Shown: piece by piece, positions 14,752 through 64,000 of the stretch | How the letters are laid out: each line of letters opens with the position of its first letter | Numbering within the stretch: position 1 is the stretch's first letter | Source: Gigantopelta aegis | Taxonomy: Eukaryota > Mollusca > Gastropoda > Neomphalida > Peltospiridae | DNA: 64,000 nucleotides | NCBI RefSeq assembly: GCF_016097555.1 | Contig: NC_054704.1 | Location: 77,299,138-77,363,137 of the forward strand | Direction of reading: 5' to 3' | Translations under genes and position numbers: made by a program | The notes under the pieces: model-generated | Told to the model about the DNA's origin: nothing | Database searches by the model: none | The model's input: the letters and a program-made list of their open reading frames with translations, nothing else

Positions 14752-17700
14752 TCAAGACTTGGCTGATTTAATGGACTTGATTGATTTGCGACTTCCTCTG
14801 CTTGATGCACGAGACTTGCGTCGAGAGTTGGTGCTACCCGTCTTCCCAGCACTTGGAGGGGTCTTCAGTTTATAGCGAGGTGGAGGGCCTGGTGCAGGAA
14901 CAAAGAAAAAACATGAGATGAAGTCAGTCTATAGATGCAGGGCTAGATTTGGAAACTCACCAAATTTGCCAACTGCAAAATTTTAAAACAATTGGAGGTT
15001 TTAATTTACATAACTTGGCGAACTAATTTTTTGGAATGATCATTGATTTTCTGTTCACCTAGAGCTAGCCCAGACTGATAGAAAGAAATTCCAATTACAC
15101 AGTCACTTGAAGTGTTCTGACATATGCACAAATCAGTAACTTAAATACAATGTAATAAATGTAATGTAATACAGGAAGATGTGCCCAATATGGAGAGGTC
15201 AGAAGAATTATCTCCCCTTAACTATTGTGTTTGTTTAGAATATATATGCTTTATTTGTTTTGGATTTAGACAAATTTCTATAAAAATTTCAGTGGATGTG
15301 GCAATTTCTTGTTAGTATACATTTATTTATTTTATGATTCTGTATTTAGTTGCACACTCATATTTGATTCATTTAATTTATGTTAAACCTTAATGACCGT
15401 ACATTATGATCCAATCAAAGAAATGAATAAAATTTAAAAGAAACCAAAAATTCAAGTTTTAGGCATTTTCCTTTATGATCCATTTTGTAACCATTAAAAA
15501 AACCATAATTAGGTAGCAAAAAGGTTATGACATGAATCAATAATAAACTGTTATCATATTATCAGATATTTGCAATTAAAACAAAAAAGCAATGTAATAT
15601 TATAATAAAAACACAGAACTTCTAGATTATGGTAGCCCCACTCCCGCGGCTAGTTATATTTAATGTTGGGCTAGTCAATAACTACTATTGCATGCCCGAT
15701 GGCTAGTGGAAAAAAGTTGTCAAATGCTCCATTTTAGTCTATTTTGTAAATACAAATATCCAAACCCCACTCCCACCCCCACTCTATCTCCCTCTTTAGG
15801 TGACTTGTCTGATTATTACTATTAGTAAAATTGTAATTACTTGAAGTAAAATAGGGCTAGTGGATTTTTAATTGTTGCTAGTAATTTTTTTTAATTACTG
15901 ATCCCATCGCTAGTGGATTTTATAAAAAATTATTGAAGCCCTGAAACAGGTGTCTTGGGTAGATCTTGTGTGGAGTTCATGGGATTGCCCAAGAAAGACA
16001 TGTTTGAAAAACACACATGTGTCAGATGGTTGATTTTCATGACTACAATGAAGATGTCATGACCTGACTGAAAACAGGATACAACAGAAGATTCTGATTT
16101 GTAGCCAATGATTGGCTGTTGGGATGCTCAGATCAGTCTATTCTTACTATAAATGGGAAAATGCACAAAGGCTGAGAGGACAGGTTATAGTATGAAAACT
16201 ACGACTTTGAACTTAAGAATTTATTAGTATTACCTATTGCAACTTTTAAAAGTTTTTGCCGCAGGCAAAATGCTCACGTATAACAATTTTGAGGCTGCCT
16301 GCAGCAATTTTGAACCAGTAACGTTTACAACAAATAAACTATAAATTAAAAACAAAACATTCTCCCTTCAATTGACATCAATAATCTTTATCCAGTGGCA
16401 AAAAACTGCCATTGGTAAAATCCCTAACTTATGTTCTGTCCCTGGTCAGATCCCTATCCAGAGATCGGACCCGTGATAGATATGCCTGAAACTTTAGTGG
16501 TACAGGGGCATGATAAAATAGTTCATGCTCACACCCTGTGTCACGGGGATCCTATAATACCCGTAACCGAATAAAACAAGATTATCCAAATATCTCTCCT
16601 AACTATATATCTATTAGATCTCTCTGTATCGGGCAGTTCAAAAACCTGAGTGGCTCGTCTCTAGGTATAATCAGAGATAGATCTTAATATAAATTATATA
16701 TAATATAGCACGTTTAGTTCACTAGAAAACACAACAAAACACAATACACTTTGGAATCTGTATTAACCTTAAGCTGACAAATATATTTGCCGCAGTTAAT
16801 TAATTAACAACAACAATAATAATAACAACCCAGAACTAATCACTTAATTAGTTAATCACTAGGTGTCTAGTTTACACAATATTCTAATCAGTTCACCGTG
16901 ACACAACACCCACACATGTGATAATTGAGAAACGCTTCCAGGGGAACTTAATTAATAAAGGAATTACAACTCTATTCCTAACTGGTTAATTTTTAATTAA
17001 CCCTTAACTACTCATTCAGTAACCTTGTAATACAGACTTAATACTGGTACCTATCACAATAAAGACAATAACCTACAGTTTACCTAGGTCCTCTAGGATG
17101 ACTGGCTAAGCTTTAATAATTTTAGCACAGTGAAGCCTACAATTTACTTTGTCAGTTTACCGGAAACACTGTCTAAATAATATGGGTATAATACAGTATT
17201 AAAATATTTAAAGTCACAACAATCACATGAAGGTTATACAACAGAGCAGAAATAATATATTTACCAGTCCAAACGGACTAACGTTCCCTGGAAGCCTTCC
17301 AATATGTTTCTCCCTGATCAATCTAAATCCTAGCTATTTATTAAAAAAATCAGAATATCGCCTGGGGGTACAAGGCGGTACCAAATACCTATCGCCAATC
17401 GCTAGAAAAACAAGGTCGTAAAACAGAACTCGCGGAGGTATTACGTAACTACTGGCCACATGGCCTCCGCACCTGGTCTGGGTGTGTATTGGGAACAGCT
17501 CGACCACCGTCGCGCGGAGGTATTACGTAACAAAGTGCCCACCTGCCCACGGCCCTCTAAAACAATTAATATCGCCACAGGCGAAAAGAAATTAAGAGCA
17601 TGTTTCGTCACACCCTGACTTACAGCAATTCATATCGCAGATACGCCAATTGCCGTTGGTGCTGCCATTAAATACGACGAGACCTGTGAAATTCTGAGAA

Positions 17701-20700
17701 TACTACTAAAACAATACAAAAAAAAATTTGGCCCGTTAGGGGAATGTATCTCCTAAATTCAAGGGACATAACTCTGTAAAAAATTGGTATATCGCCATAA
17801 AAGTGAAACTTGATCTGTAACAGCACATGATAAAGCTATATACAAAATTTCATCTCAATATCTTCAGGCATTACAAAAACAATTTCGTATGGAAAACAAA
17901 CTGTCGTATCTCCTAAGTTCCAGGGCCACGATCCACGAAGCGATCTTAGCTGTAAGATCACCGTAAATGCACTTAAGATGATCTTAGTGTTAAGATCACT
18001 TCGTGGAACGGGACCCAGGGCCATAACTTTGTCAAAAAATGGGTTAATCGCTATAAATGTGAAATTTGATGTGTAACAGTACATGATTAAAAAAGATATA
18101 CAAAATTTCGGCTCAGTATCTTGGGTCATAACTCATAAAAATGGGTAAATCGCCATGAAAGTAAATACTTTAACACATTGTGAAAAAACCATCTAGAAAA
18201 TTATATGTGGGACAGATGGACAGAAAGACAGATGGACAGACATGCGAACAGACAAACAAGACAGAGATGAAACCTATAGTCTCCTCTGGTTAGACTGGTA
18301 GGGGACTAAAAAAGAAATGTTAACATACCCAAGACCTGAGGTCGAGGTAAGCTCGTCTTCTCCAACTTGAACTCCAGGTCTTCTTGTGCTTCGCGAATAG
18401 ATAACTGAATGTTTGACGAGATGGACGTCATGTAGGTGTGTAACACATCCTGTATGATTTCCTTAACAACCTAAACAAATTACACACAAAAGGATAGGAA
18501 GTAGATTAATACATATCCATGGGAAATCTTACATCACAGTAATCATTACATTTCTACACTTTAAAAGAGACTGTCCGCAATTTGCTGCCATTGTAAGGTG
18601 TTTCTGTCTAATAAAATATTTTAATGACCAAATATTACATACCAAATATAGTTTCGTGTTTAGAATATCAGTGTCTACTTATAATTCAGTATGTTTTTGG
18701 TTGTACTAATGTTTATAAGCAGCCCAAACTGAATTTTGTATGCACAAATATATATATATATATATATGTTACTAAGAAATAAAATCAAGTTTGACCTAGT
18801 ATAAACAGTAGGATGATCAGAAGCAAATTTCAAATATACAGTCACTGATAGTCGGCAAGATCTTAACAATGGCAACAAACTTGGTCCCTTTAAAAAAATT
18901 ATGATTCTCAACACTGACGTCAACCTTTTAAAAAATCATTATTAATACATGTATTTATGTTTGTGGGGGTTCACCATTGGAGTGGGTTGTAGCTCAGTAC
19001 CGGCCTCGGTGGCACAATGGTTAAGCCATCGAACTACAGGCTGGTAGGTACAGGGTTTGCAGCCCGGTACCAGCTCCAACCCAGAGCGAGTAGTTAAGGG
19101 CTCAATGGGTAGGTGTAAGGCTACTACACCCTCTTCTCTCTCACTAACCACTAACCAACTAACCAACTAACCCACTGTCCTGGACAGACTGCCCAGATAG
19201 CTGAGGTGTGTGCCCAGGACAGTGTGCTTGAACCTTAATTGGATATAAGCATGGAAATATGTTGAAATGAAATGAAATGTAGCTCAGTATAAAGTGTGAT
19301 GGTTCACGAGATTGATCACGGAGCTACAGGAATTCTACGGCTCATTTCCCAGTAGGGCCTATCAGATCTAAGAATGGGTTTTCACTGTGAAGTGGGAATT
19401 ACATGTATGAGACCACTATATTAACTTCTCTCACTAACTACTAACCATTAACCCACTGTCCTGGTGTGTGCCCAGGATAGTGTACTTGTTCCTTAATTGG
19501 ATATCCAGGTAAAAATCCAGTTAAAATTAATTTTAAAAACAGAAGTTCAAGGGCCATAACTCTGTGAAAAATAGTTAATTGCTATGAAAGTCAAACTTGA
19601 TCTGTAACAGTATGTGATAAAAGTTATACACAAAATGTCAGCTCAATGAAAGTCAAACTTGATCTATAACAGTACATGATAAAGCTATATAATTTTGTTT
19701 TAACTCAATATTTTTAAGCAGTGTGGAAAAAAAATCAGAAGGATGAAGGAAGGAAATGTTTTATTTAACGACACACTCAACACTTTTTATTTACGGTTAT
19801 ATGGTGTCGGACATATGGTTAAGGACCACACAGATATTGAGATAGAAAACTTGCTGTCACCACTTCATGGGCTACTCTTTCGATTGGCCGCAAGGGATTT
19901 TTATATGCATCATCCCACAGACAGTATAGCACATACCACAGCCTTTGATATAACAGTCGTGGTGCACAGGCTGGAACGAGAAATAGCCCAATGGGCCCAC
20001 CGATGAGGAATCGATCCTAGATCGATCGCGCATCAGGCGAGCACTGTTACCACTGAGCTACGTCCTGGCCCCTGACAAAAGGATGAAGACGAAACCTCCT
20101 ACAAAGATCAACCTACCTCTTCTGTGATGGGCGGCTCAATGTCCAACACCTTGTTGAACGTTTTCTCCTTTACACTGTTGACCTCCTCTGTGACCTTTTC
20201 CTTCAACAACAGCTGCTGATTGACCTTTTCACAAGCCTTTCTTTCCAGCTCTAGGAGAGTTTGTTCATAATTCCACACATCTATCTGTTTTGCGGTCGAC
20301 ATCTCCTGGGCATCAGGTGGAACGACAACATCCACACGGACATGAGGTATCTGCTTCTCTTGGTCCCGGGTAAAAACGTACTGGAATAGTTGATAATGCC
20401 TCATGAATGTAGAAAATATGAAATCTGCGTAAACTTTGAAATTCCTCTCACCAAGTTTTGCTGCTAGAACATCTGACTCTGACTTGAAAATGCTGAGAGC
20501 CTCTGTTAAACACTTGCCTACAAAAATGTAAAACAATATTGTTTAGATAGTTTTAAAGGAATAGTGTGGACTTCTTTCTTTTTTTTATAGCTTAATATGA
20601 ATTTATATAATGCTATTGTGTACAAACACTATTTTCAATATTGCATTTTGTTTGTTAGTTAAAGTTTGTTTTACTTAACGACACCACAAGAGCACATTGA

Positions 20701-23700
20701 TTTATTAATTATCGGTTATTGGATGTGAAACATTTTGTAATTTTGTCATATAGTCTTAGAGAGGAAACCTGCTACATTTTTCTATCAGTAGCAAGGGATC
20801 TTTTATATGCACTTTCTCACAGACAGGAAAGAACATACCACAGCATTTGACCATGTATGGTGCACTGGTTGGAACGAGAAAAAGCTCAATGAGTTGAATG
20901 GATCCACAGAGGTGGTTCGATCCTGTGACGTAACTGACTGAGCTAAATCCTGCCCCTGGTTGTAAATATGTTTTAGTTAAAAAAGATGTTCAAATTTATT
21001 TTAAACCTGGTTTCATATGATAAATGGTATCTAACAGCCAGTCTTGATGCACCATCCAGAACGAGAAATAGTCCAATGGGGATCAATCTTAGATCAACCG
21101 CGGATCAGCCGAGCGCATTACCATTGAGCTATGTCTCGCCCGCAAGATAATTAATTTGTTACAGCATGGTGTTAACACTACACTCATAGCTGCACAGAAT
21201 TTATCACAACTTGTAAGGATGTGCCTTATCTATCCTAAAAATAAATTATTCATATATAGATATAAAATATATTTTACAAGTTACACAAAAAAAATCCTAA
21301 AATATCAACATTTTTTTAAACCTGGGGACACAAATTTACCCCTCCTCAAGATTCACCTACTGTATTTCATTAGATCTGACTGTAACTGTGGTTGAGATAA
21401 AAATAACACAGTTAATATTAATATATACTAGAATAACCTGTGCTTAGCATGAGAAAGTTTGGATGGGATGTGCTGGCTTTTCATTAGGCTTTCCCCAAAA
21501 CATAATTACAAGTGTATAAAGCCATCCCTTATTCACTTATATATAGCCACTTATATGTAGCCACTTCTGTGTTGAATTCAGTGAACACAATATTTAGCAT
21601 AATATGGTAATTGTATGAACATAAGAGCAAAAAGATCCTTGCATTATGCGGCATCAGTACAAAGATGGCAGTCAGCAGTACAGATTTAATGAGAAGAAGT
21701 GATCAAAATGATTAGAAGCTCTTAGAAAAGCCTTTCATATGATATTATAGATTAAGTACCTCTCTCTCTCTCAATATCTCTCATACACATGAAATAAATA
21801 CTATTTATTAATATTAATTTCAACTTGAAAATAAAATAACAGATTAAATAGTATTGTAAACTATTGTAAACAATGCTAAGTACCATAAAAATAATATAAA
21901 ATACCCTTTGTCATTTTTAAGAAATCATCTGCAAATGACAGCACAGTTTCTATATGACTCCAAGGAAAACCCTTTTCTGCAGCAAAACTGATGTTGTCAT
22001 ACAGGTAGTCAACATATATCACTGTTCGCAGATCGTCTAGTTCATCAATTGGATGCAGATTTAAAGCTTTGGAGAGTAACAGCCTTCCCTCTTGCTTCTA
22101 CAAATTAAAAAAATTATCACTAGTTATTGTTTAATATTATAGAACTGTTCAAAATGTTGTAAAGCTAACAGATTACCAAATATTAGTACAAAACCACAAG
22201 TCGTGACAACATATTAACCTAATGTCATTACCTGAACATAATTAATTAGGCAGTTACTATATTTTAACTATAAAGACATTACATGTGACATAAAAAGGTA
22301 CACTGTTGAAGCATTATAATGTGAACAATGAATATAACATGTCATTATTATAGTTATGACTGAATTTGTGAAATTAGTTGGCCTACAATTGGCATTAAAA
22401 GTATTCAGTTAGCAATAGACCCCATAAAAATCAAAAAATCAGCACAACATAAAAACCTCAACTATCAGTTTAAAAGATATTAGAAATTTTCCTTCATTAC
22501 ACAGATTTAAAATACAAATTAAAAAATAGGACCCAACAGTACCTTGCTATTTCTATGAAGGTTATAGAAGTCAATATTCAGATTCTCCATAGTTAACTCT
22601 GTTTGGGTACCAGTGATTTAAATGGTCATAAATGTTCCCTTTGTGTACTTGTGGTCACCCAGTTGAAGATGCTGAAATTGTTTTATGCTTTTGCCCAATT
22701 TATACAAATTTATACTACTATGTAGCTCGTAATACGTACCATTTACCCAGTGATTGTAATCTTAACCGACATACTCCATTTTTTGGTGATCCAAACCTTA
22801 GTGTTCAAGAAAATATTTCTGTATTTAAATTGCTTCAGAACTTCCTTCGAGAATAAGTAACCATTCATCTGTTTTATTATCTTTCCTTTCCTTGTTTTTT
22901 TCTGATCCCGTATTTACTTTTCTATCTTTCAGGTCAGGTCAGGTCATAGGGTTTAAAGTGTACATTCTGAGCAAGCTGTTGTAGCACATGCATGCCTGTC
23001 ATGGGTGCAGGTGTCGACTTAATGTCGGCTCTTATGTCCAGGACAGGAAACTGTCTACCCTCCTTGATAACCATAACGGAAATAATCTTATTTGTTTGCT
23101 TCCGCACGTTTGATTTATCAAATATATGTAGTGTCAAGTGAAGGGAGAGGCTTCAATACAGGCATTAGCCTTTGGATAATCCCAAACTGCTGTATTTGAT
23201 GTGAGGAAATAAATATTATTTAAATTAAAAACAAACAAAAATCCAAAACAAGAAGTTTGTTTTATCAACACCACTAAAGTACATTGATTTATTAATCATC
23301 AGCTATTGAATGTCAAACATATGGTCATTTTTACACAGTCATAGAGAGGAAACCAGCTACAATTTTTCCATTACTAGCAAGCACCATTCCACAGACATGA
23401 TAGCACATACCACAGCCTTTAATATACCGGTACTAGTTGTGGCACACTGGCTGGAACAAGAAATAGCCCAATGGGCCCATCGATGGGGATCGATCCCAAA
23501 CCAAGCGCATCAAGCGAGTGCTTTACCACTGGGCTAGTCCCGCCAAAATCCAAAACAAATTCCAGGCACCAGATAAGTTGATCTCTATTTGTGGAAATCC
23601 ATTGAGATGGGGGTTGGATGCATATGTGAGTACTGGTAGTGTATTTTCAACTATGGAATATAATGTCCCTTGATTTCCAAAACTATCATAGTTTAACCCG

Positions 23701-23917
23701 TTTGACAATATACGGACAAATGATATGGTCGATAACTGCTACAGTTCAATAATTTTACTAACACGTAACATAGAAAAACATTTTAGGCATGAAATCCAAG
23801 ACATTTTTTATTATAGCAAAACACTTTATTAGCATTACAACTAATAACTTTTTATATGCATACTTCTCTAGTACAAATTTCTTGAATCTGTGAACTGTTT
23901 AAAAGCTCGTCCGCCAT
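14752..23917 (-). CDS. CLAMP-domain ciliary/flagellar protein, probably CABCOCO1-like (complete, 308 aa)
   Basis: Five coding exons on the minus strand join in frame: 23917-23864 (MADELLNSSQIQ...), 22097-21905, 20517-20117, 18470-18329 and 14888-14752 (stop TGA at 14752-14754). All have GT-AG sites and matching phases. The product is 308 residues. Residues 30-130 resemble the CLAMP (flagellar C1a-32 subunit) domain: DLRTVIYVDYLYDNISFAAE, an FPWSH turn, then EALSIFKSES. Next come KVYADFIFSTFMRHYQLFQY and a charged helical, probably coiled-coil region (about 165-265). The C-terminus is a Ser/Arg/Lys-rich tail (RRKSRASSRGSRKSIKSIKS). CLAMP proteins belong to the central-pair apparatus of motile cilia. 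The assignment to CABCOCO1 rather than a related CLAMP protein such as CFAP119 is from memory and tentative. The introns carry many repeats. Confidence 0.75.
15614..15943. mobile_element. Decayed hAT-like element
   Basis: It starts CAGAACTTCTAGATT and ends AATTATTGAAGCCCTG. GGCTAGT / CTAGTGGATTTT blocks lie near both ends, resembling the termini of the element at 48347-50050. No clear target duplication was found, so the limits are approximate. Confidence 0.45.
16215..16436. repeat. Dispersed repeat family 6, left part (split)
   Basis: It is collinear with 37385-37640 through GGCAAAATGCTCACGTATAA, GAACCAGTAACGTTTACAAC and an AACTGCCATTGGTAAAATCC block. It resumes after the inserted sequences at about 17618-17700 (CAATTGCCGTTGGTGCTGCC versus CAATTGTCATTGGTGCC). 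Confidence 0.6.
16437..16533. repeat. Dispersed repeat family 5, copy 1
   Basis: It has the order CTGTCCCTGGTCAGATCC, TATCCAGAGATCGGACCC, GTGATAGATATGCCTGAAAC and TTAGTGGTACAGGGGCATGA. The same order recurs at 50464-50562 and 60891-60985. Confidence 0.65.
16539..17612. mobile_element. Solo LTR of an LTR retrotransposon (1074 bp)
   Basis: It begins TGTCACGGGGATCC and ends TTTCGTCACA, so it has TG...CA termini with short inverted ends. It is bounded by the 5-bp direct repeat CCCTG (16534-16538 and 17613-17617). No gag, pol or other coding sequence and no second LTR are present, as expected after LTR-LTR recombination. A CpG-containing direct repeat, GCGGAGGTATTACGTAAC, occurs twice near its 3' end. 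Superfamily cannot be decided because 5-bp duplications fit both Gypsy and Copia types. Confidence 0.75.
17740..18310 (-). repeat. Dispersed repeat with AGGGCCATAACT motifs, containing a type A MITE
   Basis: The block repeats phrases such as GGGCCATAACTTTGT, TGTAACAGTACATGAT and TCAGTATCTT, and ends in a (GACAGATG)-like tract. The reverse complement of the same family lies at 48085-48340. A palindromic element occupies 17926-18018. Confidence 0.6.
17926..18018. mobile_element. Palindromic MITE-like element (type A), copy 1
   Basis: The arms CGATCCACGAAGCGATCTTA and TTAAGATCACTTCGTGGAAC are inverted repeats around a short core. The flanks GGGCC and GGACCC extend the pairing. It interrupts the AGGGCCATAACT repeat. 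A second copy is at 45800-45911. Confidence 0.7.
18997..19285 (+). repeat. tRNA-derived SINE family 3, full length
   Basis: The head CCGGCCTCGGTGGCACAATG...GGTAGGTACAGGGTTTGCAG is tRNA-like. The body has CTCAATGGGTAGGTGTAAGG and ACTGTCCTGGACAGACTGCC. The tail is TTAATTGGATATAAGC followed by (GAAAT)n. Confidence 0.85.
19392..19515 (+). repeat. SINE family 3, 3' fragment
   Basis: It contains the CTCTCACTAACTACTAACCA run, CCCACTGTCCTGG, GTGTGCCCAGGATAGTGTAC and TTAATTGGATAT. The head is missing. Confidence 0.7.
19540..19735 (-). repeat. AGGGCCATAACT-type dispersed repeat
   Basis: It contains AAGGGCCATAACTCTGTG, then two tandem copies of a GAAAGTCAAACTTGATCTRT / ACAGTAYRTGATAAA block. It is related to 17740-18310. 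Confidence 0.6.
19746..20073 (-). repeat. tRNA-derived SINE family 1, full length
   Basis: This minus-strand copy runs from the GGAAGGAAATGTTTTATT tail to the complement of the A and B boxes (GATCGATCCTAGATC, CCACTGAGCTACGTCC). It lies just downstream of CLAMP-gene exon 3 in its intron. Confidence 0.9.
20661..20957 (-). repeat. SINE subfamily 1b, near full length
   Basis: The tail complement is AAAGTTTGTTTTACTTAACG, followed by the conserved body and a mutated head ending GAGCTAAATCCTGCCCC. Confidence 0.8.
21045..21142 (-). repeat. SINE family 1 head fragment
   Basis: Only the tRNA-like head region is present, in complement: AACGAGAAATAGTCCAATGG, GATCAATCTTAGATC, ATTGAGCTATGTCTCGCCC. Confidence 0.7.
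22480..22857 (+). pseudogene. 3' end of a LINE reverse transcriptase (zinc-knuckle-like C-terminus)
   Basis: A short open frame from 22632 reads FPLCTCGHPVEDAEIVLCFCP and is followed by an RNTYHLP-like segment and a terminal LLQNFLRE. This CxCG...E...CP pattern is typical of the C-terminus of CR1/Jockey-like non-LTR reverse transcriptases. Upstream sequence keeps related residues but has stops. It lies in intron 1 of the CLAMP-domain gene and is a 5'-truncated dead copy. Confidence 0.65.
22931..23150 (+). repeat. Dispersed repeat family 2
   Basis: It contains GGTCAGGTCATAGGGTTTAA, ACATTCTGAGCAAGCTGTTG, GCCTGTCATGGGTGCAGGTG and GTCCAGGACAGGAAACTG. Confidence 0.75.
23252..23543 (-). repeat. 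SINE subfamily 1b, near full length
   Basis: The tail complement GAAGTTTGTTTTATCAACAC is followed by the body and head complement GATCGATCCCAAACC / CCACTGGGCTAGTCCCGCC. Confidence 0.85.
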
Positions 23918-24110
23918 TTTGTTACTAATAAACAAAATGACAAATACCGCTGTTCGAGATCAATAGAATTATTGGTGTTATTATTCTTATTCCAGATTAT
24001 AACATTTAGCAACCTTTCAAATGAATATAGACATGCGTAAAATGCTGAAATGACTTAGTGTTATAATAAATTGACCAAATCAAAGTTAGTTTACATCACG
24101 TGATTAGAAA
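23918..24110. promoter_or_regulatory. Divergent promoter region between the CLAMP and DCX-PLAT genes
   Basis: The minus-strand start codon is at 23917 and the presumed plus-strand first exon ends at 24231, leaving a short shared upstream region. It holds a forkhead-like ATAAACA at 23928-23934. It also holds single RFX half-site-like hexamers: AGCAAC in TTAGCAACC near 24007-24015, and GGCAAC near 24122 just downstream. No TATA box is obvious. Bidirectional activity is inferred from spacing. Confidence 0.4.
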
Positions 24111-24231
24111 CCAGCGCGAGCGGCAACCTGCCAGGAACTTGGAACTTGACAGCTACACCGATGTAATACCAAAATATGGGAATAAAATAAGGTTCGCAAT
24201 TCACGTATGGCAAGAATGTACTTTGTTAAAG
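24111..24231 (+). other. Candidate non-coding first exon of the DCX-PLAT gene
   Basis: A good donor, GTAGGT, begins at 24232. A branch/acceptor region (CAATTTTTTCAG) ends at 24674, immediately before the coding exon. A 5' UTR intron of about 440 bp is therefore likely. The 5' limit of this exon is a guess. Confidence 0.4.
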
Positions 24232-24718
24232 GTAGGTTATGTGTACTGTCATATTGATAGAGTATCCATAGTTCTCGTTATATTTCAAGTGCCACATATT
24301 CACAATTCTTAGATTATCTTAAACAAACTGAGAAAAGTGTCTTGGACTGGCACATAATGACATTCCATGATCATTATGGCGCGTGGTATGTACTGGTTCA
24401 CCCCTCCCCTATTTTCAATACAAACAGATTATAGTCAATTAATATATTTGATTAAATATATATATATATATTCTGTAAATTCATTCTTCATGCATTCTTT
24501 CATAGGCTTGTAGGGAACATTTTGCTTTCAAAATCTTGATTAGCATTATTTCTAGTTAATTGAAAATTGATTAGCAACTATTGTTTAATGTTTTAAAATT
24601 GTGTAACAAATTGCGACTCAATACTGAAAAACACATTTCCTGTCATTCATTCATTCATTTAACAATTTTTTCAGGATGATTTGTCAGGGCATTGGATGAA
24701 GTAAAAAAATTGTTCAAC

Positions 24719-64000
<39,282 letters not shown>

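Noticed and set aside
20108..20536. Methionine start within the intron upstream of CLAMP exon 20517-20117
   Set aside because: The MFYIFV... start lies before the acceptor at 20518-20519. The true N-terminus comes from exons 23917-23864 and 22097-21905 with matching phases.
24692..24718. Upstream TTG start (residues before MASDSN)
   Set aside because: It is not an ATG. ATG 24719 has a better context and follows the splice acceptor at 24674.

Overview
This is an AT-rich eukaryotic nuclear window with long introns and GT-AG splice sites. It is densely packed with dispersed repeats. The tRNA-derived SINEs, whose heads carry RNA polymerase III A-box and B-box-like sequences and whose tails are TTCC-rich, are of the kind I associate with molluscan (probably gastropod) genomes. 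The three protein-coding genes also look lophotrochozoan. The organism assignment is inference.

Layout. (1) 1444-5136, minus strand: three coding exons of a calcyphosin-like EF-hand gene (CAPSL type). The last coding exon lies off the left edge, and a probable non-coding first exon ends at 5287. (2) 5.5-14.7 kb: intergenic repeats. These include a degenerate L1/Tx1-type LINE on the minus strand that is split by a complete Tc1 transposon (7648-9250), two short inverted-repeat elements, SINEs and a repeat with a hairpin. (3) 14752-23917, minus strand: a five-exon gene for a 308-residue CLAMP-domain (flagellar C1a-32-like) protein, probably CABCOCO1-like. Its introns hold a solo LTR (16539-17612) and several SINEs. 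(4) About 24.0 kb: a compact divergent promoter region. (5) 24675-64000 and beyond, plus strand: one very large gene running off the right edge. I resolved 22 coding exons in one continuous reading frame of 1,137 codons. The order is two doublecortin (DCX) domains, two PLAT domains, a beta-trefoil-like block of about 270 residues, a proline/arginine-rich linker, two more PLAT domains, and the start of another linker. The combination points to an RP1/LOXHD1-like microtubule or axoneme protein.

All three genes belong to families linked to cilia or flagella (CAPSL-type EF-hand, C1a central-pair CLAMP, DCX/PLAT). The window may therefore be a small neighbourhood of ciliary genes.

Mobile DNA fills the introns. 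Two near-identical Tc1 copies share two identical frameshifts. A 1.8 kb element has split a SINE. A 1.7 kb hAT-like element contains a second 0.5 kb element. A chimeric SINE with a clear 11-bp target duplication has split a tandem array. No rRNA, true tRNA gene or CRISPR array was seen. Exon boundaries were read by eye from splice consensus and phase agreement. Repeat ends without target-site duplications are approximate.
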